A stretch of DNA of 64,000 bases from assembly GCA_035525225.1 (NCBI GenBank), contig DATLFA010000010.1:124001-188000 (forward strand), written 5' to 3'. Made by a program: the position numbers and the translations under genes. The notes beneath the pieces are model-generated. The model was not told where the DNA came from. It did no database searches and worked only from the letters and a program-made list of their open reading frames with translations. Below, one piece after another: positions 48,655-55,986 of the stretch; the stretch's first letter is position 1; the number at the start of each line of letters is the position of its first letter. The stretch is from DATLFA01 sp035525225 (GTDB taxonomy: Bacteria > Actinomycetota > Acidimicrobiia > Acidimicrobiales > WLNW01).

Positions 48655-49731
48655 ATGGGAGTGACAGAGCGGCTCGATCGCTATCAACGCCGGCACCTTT
48701 GGGCGGGCTACCCGATAGCGGTGATCTACAAGTTTTTCGATGATCAGGGCACGTATCTGGCCGCGCTCATCGCCTTCTACGGGTTTCTGTCGCTATTCCC
48801 ACTGTTGCTACTGCTCTCGTCGATCCTCGGGTTCATCCTTGAGAGTAACCCTCGTCTGCAGGGTGCGGTACTCGACTCGGCGCTCAGCCAATTCCCGATC
48901 ATCGGCGACGAATTGCGTGATCCGCAAAGCTTGCAAGGAAGCGGGATTGCCGTGGTGGTAGGCGCCCTGGCCGCGCTGTACGGCGCTCTCGGTGTCGCGC
49001 AGGCGACGCAGAATGCGATGAATGTCGCGTGGGCGGTGCCGCGCAACTCCCGCCCCAATCCGATCAAGGCACGACTTCGCAGCTTGCTCCTCATCGCGAC
49101 GGCCGGCATCCCGGTACTGGCTACGACGATCCTCTCGGCATTGGGCAGCAGCGCTCATTCCTACGGTGCCGACATCAGCAGCTTGGTCGCGATCATGGCC
49201 ACCCTCGCGGCGGTGGTAGTGAACACCGTCGTGTTCGTGCTCATCTTTCGCGTCTCGACGGGCTTCCGGCTGAAAACGCGCCAAGTTGCCCCGGGCGCGG
49301 TTGCCGCCGCGTTGGCCTGGCAAGTGCTGCAGTTGACAGGAACGGCCTACGTAGGGCACGTCTTCAAAGGCGCCAGCAACACCTACGGCGTGTTCGCGTT
49401 GGTACTCGGGCTGATTGCGTGGCTCTTTCTCGCGGCGATTGCACTCGTGTTGTGCGTCGAGATCAACGTGGTGCGAACCAAGCATCTGTATCCGCGGTCA
49501 CTGCGGAGCCCGTTCACCGATGACGTCGATCTCACGCGCGGTGACAAGCGGTCGTACACCGACGCCGCGGCAGCGCAGCGCTTCAAGGGTTTCGAATCCG
49601 TTGTGGTGCGATTCGAGCACGACGGGCAGAACGCCAGTGCTCGACGCCGTGAGCAGGCCAAAGATGCACCTCCCCGAGACGACGACGTGCCCTTCGACTC
49701 GGGCGCAACCGATGAAGCAAGTCGGCGGTAG
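48655..49731 (+). CDS. YihY/BrkB-family membrane protein
   Basis: A 358-residue integral membrane protein (UPF0761 group). Six hydrophobic segments are visible, including 'YLAALIAFYGFLSLFPLLLLLSSILGFIL', 'GSGIAVVVGALAALYGALGVAQATQNAMNVAWAVP' with the typical 'R-sRPN' after it, and 'NTYGVFALVLGLIAWLFLAAIALVLCVEIN'. The C-terminal tail (about 285-358) is hydrophilic and charged. The family was once called ribonuclease BN by mistake; the real function is uncertain, possibly transport. The -10 of the next gene overlaps its stop codon. Confidence 0.88.
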   Translation: MGVTERLDRYQRRHLWAGYPIAVIYKFFDDQGTYLAALIAFYGFLSLFPLLLLLSSILGFILESNPRLQGAVLDSALSQFPIIGDELRDPQSLQGSGIAVVVGALAALYGALGVAQATQNAMNVAWAVPRNSRPNPIKARLRSLLLIATAGIPVLATTILSALGSSAHSYGADISSLVAIMATLAAVVVNTVVFVLIFRVSTGFRLKTRQVAPGAVAAALAWQVLQLTGTAYVGHVFKGASNTYGVFALVLGLIAWLFLAAIALVLCVEINVVRTKHLYPRSLRSPFTDDVDLTRGDKRSYTDAAAAQRFKGFESVVVRFEHDGQNASARRREQAKDAPPRDDDVPFDSGATDEASRR

Positions 49732-49740
49732 CGTCGGGTC

Positions 49741-50913
49741 GTGTCGATCGACTATCCCTTGGCCCTGCGGTCGGCGCGTGATGCGAACCCGGCGACGACG
49801 CCGCAGATCTTGGCCAACGCGGCGGGTAGCTTCGGGGCAACCGATTTCGTCGTCTACCTCGTCGACTTCGGCCAGACACTGCTCGAGCCGATGCCTGACC
49901 AGTCGGCGCATGCCGAACTGGCCTCGACCGAGGCTATAGCCACGACGATGGCGGGTCGGGCGTTCGTCGACCAACAAGTGATGACGGCTGACCGCGACGA
50001 CGGTGTTCGCGTGTGGGCCCCGATCGTCGAAGGCTCGGACCCCACCGGCGTCCTCGCGTTCACGCTACCGGCGGTCGACGACGGGCTGCTGCGAACGTGC
50101 GCAGAGCTCGGCATCCTGGCCGGCTATCTGATCGCGGCGCACGCTCGGTCCACCGACCTCTACAATCTCTACCGGCGCCGTCACCGCATGAGTCTTGCCG
50201 CCAGCATGCAATGGGATCTGCTGCCCCCACTGGTGCTCAAGGCGGGAATGGTCACGGTCGCCGGTCTCGTCGAGCCCGCGTACGACGTCGGCGGTGATTG
50301 CTTCGACTACGCGGTGAACGGCCCGGTCCTCGACATCGCGATCATCGACGCCATGGGTCATGGGCTCGGATCGGCGGTGATCTCGTCGTTGGTGATGGGC
50401 TGCTACCGCCACGATCGGCGCGAAGGACGTTCCCTCGCGGCGATGCACGCCGGGTTGGGCTCGACGATTCTGTCGCTCTACAAAGATCATTCTTTCGCCA
50501 CCGGCCTGCTCGGTCGCATCGAAGTCGACAGCGGCAACTTCACGTGGACCAACGCCGGCCACCCGCGTCCGCTGCTGATTCGCAACGGGCAGGTCGTCTC
50601 CGAACTCGCGAGCAAGCCCACGCCGCCGTGGGGTATCGCCGGCGCGAACCCGATCGTGGCCACCGAGAACCTCGAGCCCGGCGACTGCCTGCTGCTCTAC
50701 ACCGACGGTGTCACAGAGGGTCGCACACCCGAAGGAGAGTTCTTCGGTGTCGATCGCCTGATCGACTTGACCAACCGTTGTGCGTCGGACCTGGTGCGCC
50801 CCGAGAAGGTTTTGCGACAGATCGTCGCCGGTGTTCGGGAGCATCAGTCCGGTGAACTTGCCGACGACGCCACCGTCGTGATCGTGCGCTGGGATGGCCC
50901 CGCCGCCCCTTGA
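49741..50913 (+). CDS. SpoIIE-type PP2C phosphatase with GAF-like sensor
   Basis: A 390-residue protein. The N-terminal 150 residues look like a degenerate GAF domain ('FGATDFVVYLVDFGQTLLEP', 'VRVWAPIVEGSDPTGVLAFTLP'). The C-terminal SpoIIE domain has the metal motifs in order: 'EPAYDVGGDCFDY', 'IIDAMGHGLGSA', 'TNAGHPRPLLI', 'LLYTDGVTEGR' and 'ADDATVVIV'. It should dephosphorylate a STAS antagonist in a partner-switch system; one candidate is encoded at 34362-34658, but not beside it. The GTG start follows TAGCGT by 6 bases, implying a leaderless mRNA. Confidence 0.9.
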   Translation: MSIDYPLALRSARDANPATTPQILANAAGSFGATDFVVYLVDFGQTLLEPMPDQSAHAELASTEAIATTMAGRAFVDQQVMTADRDDGVRVWAPIVEGSDPTGVLAFTLPAVDDGLLRTCAELGILAGYLIAAHARSTDLYNLYRRRHRMSLAASMQWDLLPPLVLKAGMVTVAGLVEPAYDVGGDCFDYAVNGPVLDIAIIDAMGHGLGSAVISSLVMGCYRHDRREGRSLAAMHAGLGSTILSLYKDHSFATGLLGRIEVDSGNFTWTNAGHPRPLLIRNGQVVSELASKPTPPWGIAGANPIVATENLEPGDCLLLYTDGVTEGRTPEGEFFGVDRLIDLTNRCASDLVRPEKVLRQIVAGVREHQSGELADDATVVIVRWDGPAAP

Positions 50914-50945
50914 CTCGGCGGCTCGATGACAACACGTAGCCGAGC

Positions 50946-51191
50946 TCAGCCGACCGTCCATATGCCGACCATACGTACGATGACCCTTCCTTGGTCATCG
51001 CGATGGCTCGACGCTTCGGCCGCCGCGTCGAGCTTGGCGATCACCGACTCGAGCGTCGTCCGCTCTTCCCGCAGATTCTGTCGAAAACCGGGATTGTCGG
51101 TTCCGACGATCTCCATGCGAAGGTCAGAGCTGTACACGCGCAGCGCTTGCTGCAACGCGGCTGACTCTTCGGCGGTCAACTCGATCTCCAT
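50946..51191 (-). CDS. small conserved helical protein
   Basis: An 81-residue protein from ATG 51191. The core 'IELTAEESAALQQALRVYSSDLRMEIVGTDNPGFRQNLREERTTLESVIAKLD' is an amphipathic helical hairpin of a type I have seen repeatedly as small actinobacterial proteins, without a known function. The end 'GRVIVRMVGIWTVG' is less regular. The open frame continues to 51269, but the conserved part starts at 51191. Confidence 0.6.
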   Translation of the reverse strand: MEIELTAEESAALQQALRVYSSDLRMEIVGTDNPGFRQNLREERTTLESVIAKLDAAAEASSHRDDQGRVIVRMVGIWTVG

Positions 51192-51298
51192 GAGTGTCTG
51201 CTTTCTGTGCGAGTCCACTGGTGGACTGTCGGTTCCACTACCCAAGACTGGTTTCTCTGAAGCGGCCACCGATTGTGACGGTTCTCTCCTGTGAGAGG

Positions 51299-51523
51299 AT
51301 GCCCGACGTGGCCCTGCCGAGCGACTCCGACGACGTGATCGCCATCACCAACCTCGTTGCCGAGAGCCAGTATCTCATCGACAGCGGTCGCTGGTCGCGG
51401 TTGGCCGACGAGGTGTTTGCCTCGGAGGACGAGGGGGTGGTGCCGGAGGCAGACTTCGGGTTCGCGCTGTGGCGAGGCACCGAGGCCAGTCGGGCGGATG
51501 GCGCGTGGCTCGCCGCAGCTTGA
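51299..51523 (+). pseudogene. truncated SnoaL-like protein
   Basis: A 74-codon ORF with 'DDVIAITNLVAESQYLIDSGRWSRLADEVFASEDEGVVPEADFGFALWRGTEA', which fits the first half of a SnoaL_4/NTF2-like domain such as the one at 38815-39297. The match then breaks off, and the last residues (DGAWLAAA) do not continue it. The downstream 116 bases up to the SDR show no second half in any frame. It is probably the remnant of a gene that lost its C-terminal part, though a short functional version cannot be ruled out. Confidence 0.6.
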
Positions 51524-51639
51524 GCCGCATCGGTCCGGGTGTCGCGGTCGGGACGCTGCCCGGGTTCCTCACCGGTCTCGGCGAGTCCTGACGTATCTCG
51601 ACGATCTGCCGAGTGCCGCTCGGGCCCTATGCTCCGGCG

Positions 51640-52401
51640 ATGGGGGAAAGGCTGAACAACAAGGTCGCCATCGTGACGGGCGGCGGCCAAGGCATCGGAC
51701 GCGGCATCGGGTGCGCGTTCGCTTCCGAGGGCGCACGCATCGCGATCCTCGACATCGACGGTGCGAAGGCGACCGCCGCGGCGGCCGAGTGCGCAAGTCG
51801 GGGCACCGAGGCGATCGGCGTTGCCTGTGACGTCGCGGACCGCGCACAGGTCGACGAGGCAGTGGCCACCGTCGTCGGGCACTTCGGCGGTATCGACATT
51901 CTCGTGACATGCGCATTGGCCAAGGTGAAAGTGCAGCCGTTCGAGGACACCCCTTTGTCGGGCATCGAAAAGATGTGGCGGGTCGGCTACCTCGGCGTCA
52001 CCAACGCGATGCAGGCGTGCCTTCCGCAGCTGCGCGAGCGGCGGGGCAAGGTCATCAACTTTGGATCAGGCGCGGGCATCGGTGCCGCCGCCGGCTACGC
52101 GTCGTACGGCCCTGTCAAAGAGGCGGTCCGCGCCATCACGCGCATTGCGGCGAAGGAATGGGGCAAGTTCGGCATCAACGTCAACGCGATCTGCCCGTTC
52201 GCCAAGTCCGACCAGTTCGACGAGTGGGCCGAAGCCAACCCCGCGCAAGTTGCCATGGCGCTCGCGTCGGCTTCGCTCGGGCGCGTCGGTGACTGCGAGC
52301 TCGACATCGGTCGCGCTGCGGTGTTCCTCGCGAGCGACGATGCCTCCTATATCACCGGCCACAGCCTCATGGTCGACGGCGGCCAGAGCATGCCGCTGTG
52401 A
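51640..52401 (+). CDS. SDR-family oxidoreductase
   Basis: A 253-residue short-chain dehydrogenase: 'VAIVTGGGQGIGRGIGCAFASEGARIAILDIDGAKA' (NAD preference from the Asp), 'INFGSGAGIGAAAGY', active-site 'YGPVK', 'NVNAICPFAKSDQFDEW' and 'ITGHSLMVDGGQSMPL'. The usual 'NNAG' motif reads 'VTCALAK', an unusual loss of the conserved Asn region. TATGCT ends 6 bases before ATG 51640, consistent with a leaderless mRNA. An NADPH:quinone reductase-like gene follows. Confidence 0.88.
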   Translation: MGERLNNKVAIVTGGGQGIGRGIGCAFASEGARIAILDIDGAKATAAAAECASRGTEAIGVACDVADRAQVDEAVATVVGHFGGIDILVTCALAKVKVQPFEDTPLSGIEKMWRVGYLGVTNAMQACLPQLRERRGKVINFGSGAGIGAAAGYASYGPVKEAVRAITRIAAKEWGKFGINVNAICPFAKSDQFDEWAEANPAQVAMALASASLGRVGDCELDIGRAAVFLASDDASYITGHSLMVDGGQSMPL

Positions 52402-52448
52402 CGCCTCCGGAGACGTAACGCCGAATCGGTACGGACTATCGTCACCAC

Positions 52449-53426
52449 GTGCGAGCGTGGCAGGTTCAACGACATGGTGCCCCTCGAGACGCATTGCGGC
52501 TCGTCGAGATCGATGAGCCGACTCCCGGCCCCGGCGAGGTGCGGCTGCGCGTGAGTGCGGCGGCGATCGGCATGCCCGATGCCTTCATGTGCCAGTCGAC
52601 GTATGCGCTGACACCACCGTTGCCGTTCGTACCGGGACAAGAGGTGTGCGGTGTGGTCGATGCGGTCGGGCCCGATGTCGACATCGCACTCGGCACACGG
52701 ATCATGGCCGTCACGAGCTTCACCGATGGCCGCGGCGGTTTCGCCGAGTCGACCATCGTGCGGGCGGTGAGTGCGTTCCGGGTGCCGGCCGACATGAGCG
52801 ATGTCGACGCGGCAGGGTTCCGTATCGGTTTCTCCACCGCGTGGATCGGCCTCGTGCGGCGCGGCGCGTTGCGCGAAGGGGAGTGGCTGCTGGTGTTGGG
52901 CGCCGCCGGCGGCTCTGGTGCCACTGCGGTGCAACTCGGCCGCGCGCTCGGCGCGCGGGTCATCGCAGTTGCGTCGGGCGCCGACAAGGTGGCGTTCTGC
53001 CGGCGTATGGGCGCCGACGTGGTCATCGATCGCTCGGTCGAATCGGTACCCGAAGCGGTTCGCGCCGCGACCGGCGATCACGGCGCCGATGTCATCTATG
53101 ACCCGGTGGGTGGTGAGCCCGCCGAGGCGTCGTTGCGTTGCATCGCACCGTTTGGTCGACTGTTGGCCGTCGGTTTCGCGAGCGGCCGATGGGTGAAGGT
53201 CGACACCGTGCACGCGGTGCGGCGCAACTATTCACTCGTCGGTGTCTATGCCGGTGGCTTCACGCGACAAGAGGCCGAGGATGATCACGAGGCCCTGCTG
53301 GCGTTGGCCGCGCAGAGCAAACTCACGAGCTTTGCCCACACGGCCCCGTTCTCCGCGCTACCCGACGCGGTCGAGGCCGTCGCCAACGGCACCGTGATCG
53401 GCAAGACGGTGGTCACCTTCGGCTGA
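52449..53426 (+). CDS. quinone oxidoreductase-like medium-chain reductase
   Basis: A 325-residue zinc-free MDR of the QOR/Mgc45594 type: 'RAWQVQRHGAPRDALRLVEIDEPTPGPGEVRLRV', 'VPGQEVCGVVDAVG', the nucleotide-binding 'LVLGAAGGSGATAVQLGRALGARVIAV' and 'DVIYDPVGGEPAEASLRCIAPFGRLLAVGFASG'. No zinc ligands are seen. NADPH-dependent reduction of quinones or enones is the family role. GTG 52449 lies 6 bases after TATCGT, so the mRNA may be leaderless. It is convergent with the catabolic cluster. Confidence 0.88.
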   Translation: MRAWQVQRHGAPRDALRLVEIDEPTPGPGEVRLRVSAAAIGMPDAFMCQSTYALTPPLPFVPGQEVCGVVDAVGPDVDIALGTRIMAVTSFTDGRGGFAESTIVRAVSAFRVPADMSDVDAAGFRIGFSTAWIGLVRRGALREGEWLLVLGAAGGSGATAVQLGRALGARVIAVASGADKVAFCRRMGADVVIDRSVESVPEAVRAATGDHGADVIYDPVGGEPAEASLRCIAPFGRLLAVGFASGRWVKVDTVHAVRRNYSLVGVYAGGFTRQEAEDDHEALLALAAQSKLTSFAHTAPFSALPDAVEAVANGTVIGKTVVTFG

Positions 53427-53453
53427 TGCGGCCGCTGCGAGTGCAGCGCACCA

Positions 53454-54353
53454 CTACGTCGGCTTTTGCAGGTACTCCAGCGGATCGCCGCGGTTGAGCA
53501 AGGACTGACTGCGGGCGCGGGCCAGCGCGTCGAAGTTGTCACGGATGTCAGGGTGGCGATCGCCGGGCAGGATCCAGAACGTGTCGTCGCGGATGCCCTC
53601 GACGACATACTCGGCGACCTCGGTGGGTTCGATCGACCGGCGGGGGTTGCCGCTCGCATTCATGCGCTCGAGCATTTGCGCGTAGGTGAGCGTCGGCGCT
53701 TCTTCTCGCGGCTCGAGTGGCGCGTATTCCGCCTGGCGATTGCGCGCTGAGGTGAACAAGCCCGTGTTGATGGTGCCCGGGGGAACCAACACCGAAGCAG
53801 ATACCTTCGAGCCCTGGGCCCGGAGTTGCCCGTAGAGCACCTCGGCCAGACTGAGCCCCGCCGCCTTGGTCATCGCGTAGACGCCGCCGGAAGGTGTCGG
53901 TGCGATGACGCCCACCGACGATGAGGTGATCACGCAATGACCCTCTTCGTCCTGCGCTGTCATGATCGGTAGGAAGGCCTTGATGCCATGGATCACACCC
54001 CACACGTTGACCGCAATGCCCCACGCCCAATCGTTGAGGTCGACGTCCCACATGTTGCCGCGCCCTCCGGACGCCACGCCCGCGTTCAAGAACGCCACGT
54101 TGACCTTGCCGTAGGTGCGTACGGCCTCGTCGGCCGTTGCCTTGACCGACTCCCATTGCGTGAGGTCGGTCGGTATGCCCGTCACGTCGAGTGACTGTTC
54201 GCGCATCGCGGTGACGGCGTCGGCGAGCGCAGGCCTTTCGATGTCTGCGAGCACCACCTTCATGCCGAGTTCGGCGAGCATCTGCCCGGTGGCGCGACCG
54301 ATGCCACTGGCACCACCGGTCACCACCGCCACCTTGCCGGCGAAGTCCTTCAT
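53454..54353 (-). CDS. SDR-family oxidoreductase
   Basis: A 299-residue short-chain dehydrogenase: 'KVAVVTGGASGIGRATGQMLAELGMKVVLADIERPA', 'FLNAGVASGGRGNMWD', 'VITSSSVGVIAPTPSGG', active site 'YAMTK' and 'VSASVLVPPGTINTGLF'. Its C-terminal extension of about 50 residues ('FWILPGDRHPDIRDNFDALARARSQSLLNRGDPLEYLQ') recurs in a group of actinobacterial catabolic SDRs. ATG 54353 overlaps the DUF35 gene by 4 bases; it is the last gene of the minus-strand catabolic run. Confidence 0.9.
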   Translation of the reverse strand: MKDFAGKVAVVTGGASGIGRATGQMLAELGMKVVLADIERPALADAVTAMREQSLDVTGIPTDLTQWESVKATADEAVRTYGKVNVAFLNAGVASGGRGNMWDVDLNDWAWGIAVNVWGVIHGIKAFLPIMTAQDEEGHCVITSSSVGVIAPTPSGGVYAMTKAAGLSLAEVLYGQLRAQGSKVSASVLVPPGTINTGLFTSARNRQAEYAPLEPREEAPTLTYAQMLERMNASGNPRRSIEPTEVAEYVVEGIRDDTFWILPGDRHPDIRDNFDALARARSQSLLNRGDPLEYLQKPT

Positions 54354-54805
54354 GCGTCCTCACTTTCGAGAATCCACTGCGGCAGTCGAATGTTCGCCTC
54401 GCCGCCGGGCGACGGCAGGGGTTCGGTCCACGTGCAACGAACGCGGGCGCCGTTGCGCACCGCCTCGGGGTCGGCATCGATGACGTTGCCCACGACTCGG
54501 AGGTCGGGATGGTCATCGAGCGCCACGACGACCACGTTGTAGGGAACCCGTTGCGCCAGCAACGGATGTACCGCGTGGTGCACGATCGTGAACCCGTCGA
54601 TCCACCCGGTTGGCGCCGTGGCGACATAGGCGTGTTCCAGTCCGCCGCACTCGATGCACACGCCGATCGGCGGATGTTGCACGGCACCGCACGTGCGACA
54701 GGTCTCGAGCCGCAGTTCGCCACTGGTGAAGAACGCCGCGTTGTGGTCGTTGATCGCCGGCAGCGTCCACTCCGTGGGGAGGTAACGAGGAGATGGTTCG
54801 GGCAT
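54350..54805 (-). CDS. DUF35 OB-fold/zinc-ribbon partner of the SCP2-type thiolase
   Basis: A 151-residue protein. The zinc ribbon 'LETCRTCGAVQHPPIGVCIECGG' (C-x2-C...C-x2-C) is followed by an OB fold ('GWIDGFTIVHHAVHPLLAQRVPYNVVVVALDDHPDLRVVGNVI'). DUF35 proteins bind acyl-CoA and complete SCP2-like thiolases, as in the Ltp2-DUF35 aldolase of steroid side-chain degradation. The thiolase gene lies 9 bases upstream and the SDR overlaps downstream, so this is one operon. Confidence 0.88.
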   Translation of the reverse strand: MPEPSPRYLPTEWTLPAINDHNAAFFTSGELRLETCRTCGAVQHPPIGVCIECGGLEHAYVATAPTGWIDGFTIVHHAVHPLLAQRVPYNVVVVALDDHPDLRVVGNVIDADPEAVRNGARVRCTWTEPLPSPGGEANIRLPQWILESEDA

Positions 54806-54814
54806 GGAATGCTC

Positions 54815-55975
54815 CTACACGTTCTTCGAGAACAAGACCGCGCTCGACGGCGGTGTTCCGGGCCCGGCAACCGACAAGCTCAACTCCACGTCCGCGACCT
54901 GACACGTGGACTGGCCGCGGACCTGGCGCACGGCCTCGTTGACCAACTGAAAGCCGTGGATGTAGGCCTCGGCGAGATTGCCGCCACTGGTATTGAGCGG
55001 CAGGCCACCGTCGGGCCATTGCAGGTTCCCATCGCCGACGAAGCCTTCGACGTCGCCCGGCTCGCAGAACCCGATATCGGCTACGGCCATCAGCGTGGTG
55101 CCCGTGAAGTTCTCGTAGAACTGCGCGACGTCGATGTCCGCCGGTTGGACGCCGGTGGTGTTCCACAGATGCGCGCCGACACTGCGAAATCGTCCGTTCG
55201 GATACGCATTGTCGGCGAGTGCCCAGAGCCCGGCACGCGACTCGACACCCACTGCGCCACCCAGGATGAACGCCGGCGGCTGGCGTAGGTCGCGGGCGCG
55301 TTCGCTGGTCGTGACCACGACCGCGGCCGCCCCGTCGTTTTCTTGGCAGCAGTCGTAGAGATGGAGTGGCTCCGCGATCCAGCGTGACTGGTGATAATCG
55401 TCACGGGTAAGTGGCCGCCCGTACATCACTGCGCGCGGGTTGCGTTGTGCGTGCGCGTAACAGGCGAGGCTGATGTCGGCCAGCGCCTCTTGCGAGATCC
55501 CGTACTTGTGCATGAACTTGTTGGCGATGATGGCGTTGCGTACGACCGGGGCTGCCGCACCGAACGGCGACAGGTACGCGAACTCGTCGGCGGCCGGCGT
55601 GATCGACCGGGCTTGACCGAAGCGGCCGGCACGACCCTGGTCGAGGGCCCGGAACACCACCACATGCTTCGCGTGCCCGGCACACACCGCGGCGTCGGCG
55701 AGGAGGAGGGCCTGGGCCCCCAAGTTGCCGCCGCCGCTCCACGCTTGCGATGCGAACCTCAGGTTGGCGAACCCGATGACGGACGCCAGACGCGCGGCGT
55801 CGGCGCCGTTGTGCATGAACGATACGATTCCATCGATGTCGCTCGGCTGCAGTCCGGCGTCGGCGATCGCGTTGCGTATCGCGATGCATGCCAGTTGAAA
55901 TGCGTCGTGCGGGGACCGACCGGCGCGGTAGTAGATCGACTCACCGACGCCTGCGACCGCGGCTTCACCTTGCAT
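54815..55975 (-). CDS. SCP2/lipid-transfer-type thiolase
   Basis: A 386-residue thiolase-fold protein of the Ltp2/SCP-x branch: 'AVAGVGESIYYRAGRSPHDAFQLACIAIRNAIADAGLQPSDIDGIV', 'WSGGGNLGAQALLLADAAV', 'DCCQENDGAAAVVVTTSERARDL', 'QFYENFTGTTLMAVADIGFCEPGD' and 'GLPLNTSGGNLAEAYIHGF'. The N-terminal nucleophilic Cys of true thiolases is replaced by 'WSGGG', typical for retro-aldolase members that pair with DUF35. The activity is therefore more probably C-C bond cleavage of a hydroxyacyl-CoA than thiolysis. The DUF35 partner follows directly. Confidence 0.87.
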   Translation of the reverse strand: MQGEAAVAGVGESIYYRAGRSPHDAFQLACIAIRNAIADAGLQPSDIDGIVSFMHNGADAARLASVIGFANLRFASQAWSGGGNLGAQALLLADAAVCAGHAKHVVVFRALDQGRAGRFGQARSITPAADEFAYLSPFGAAAPVVRNAIIANKFMHKYGISQEALADISLACYAHAQRNPRAVMYGRPLTRDDYHQSRWIAEPLHLYDCCQENDGAAAVVVTTSERARDLRQPPAFILGGAVGVESRAGLWALADNAYPNGRFRSVGAHLWNTTGVQPADIDVAQFYENFTGTTLMAVADIGFCEPGDVEGFVGDGNLQWPDGGLPLNTSGGNLAEAYIHGFQLVNEAVRQVRGQSTCQVADVELSLSVAGPGTPPSSAVLFSKNV

Positions 55976-55986
55976 CGATCACCAAC

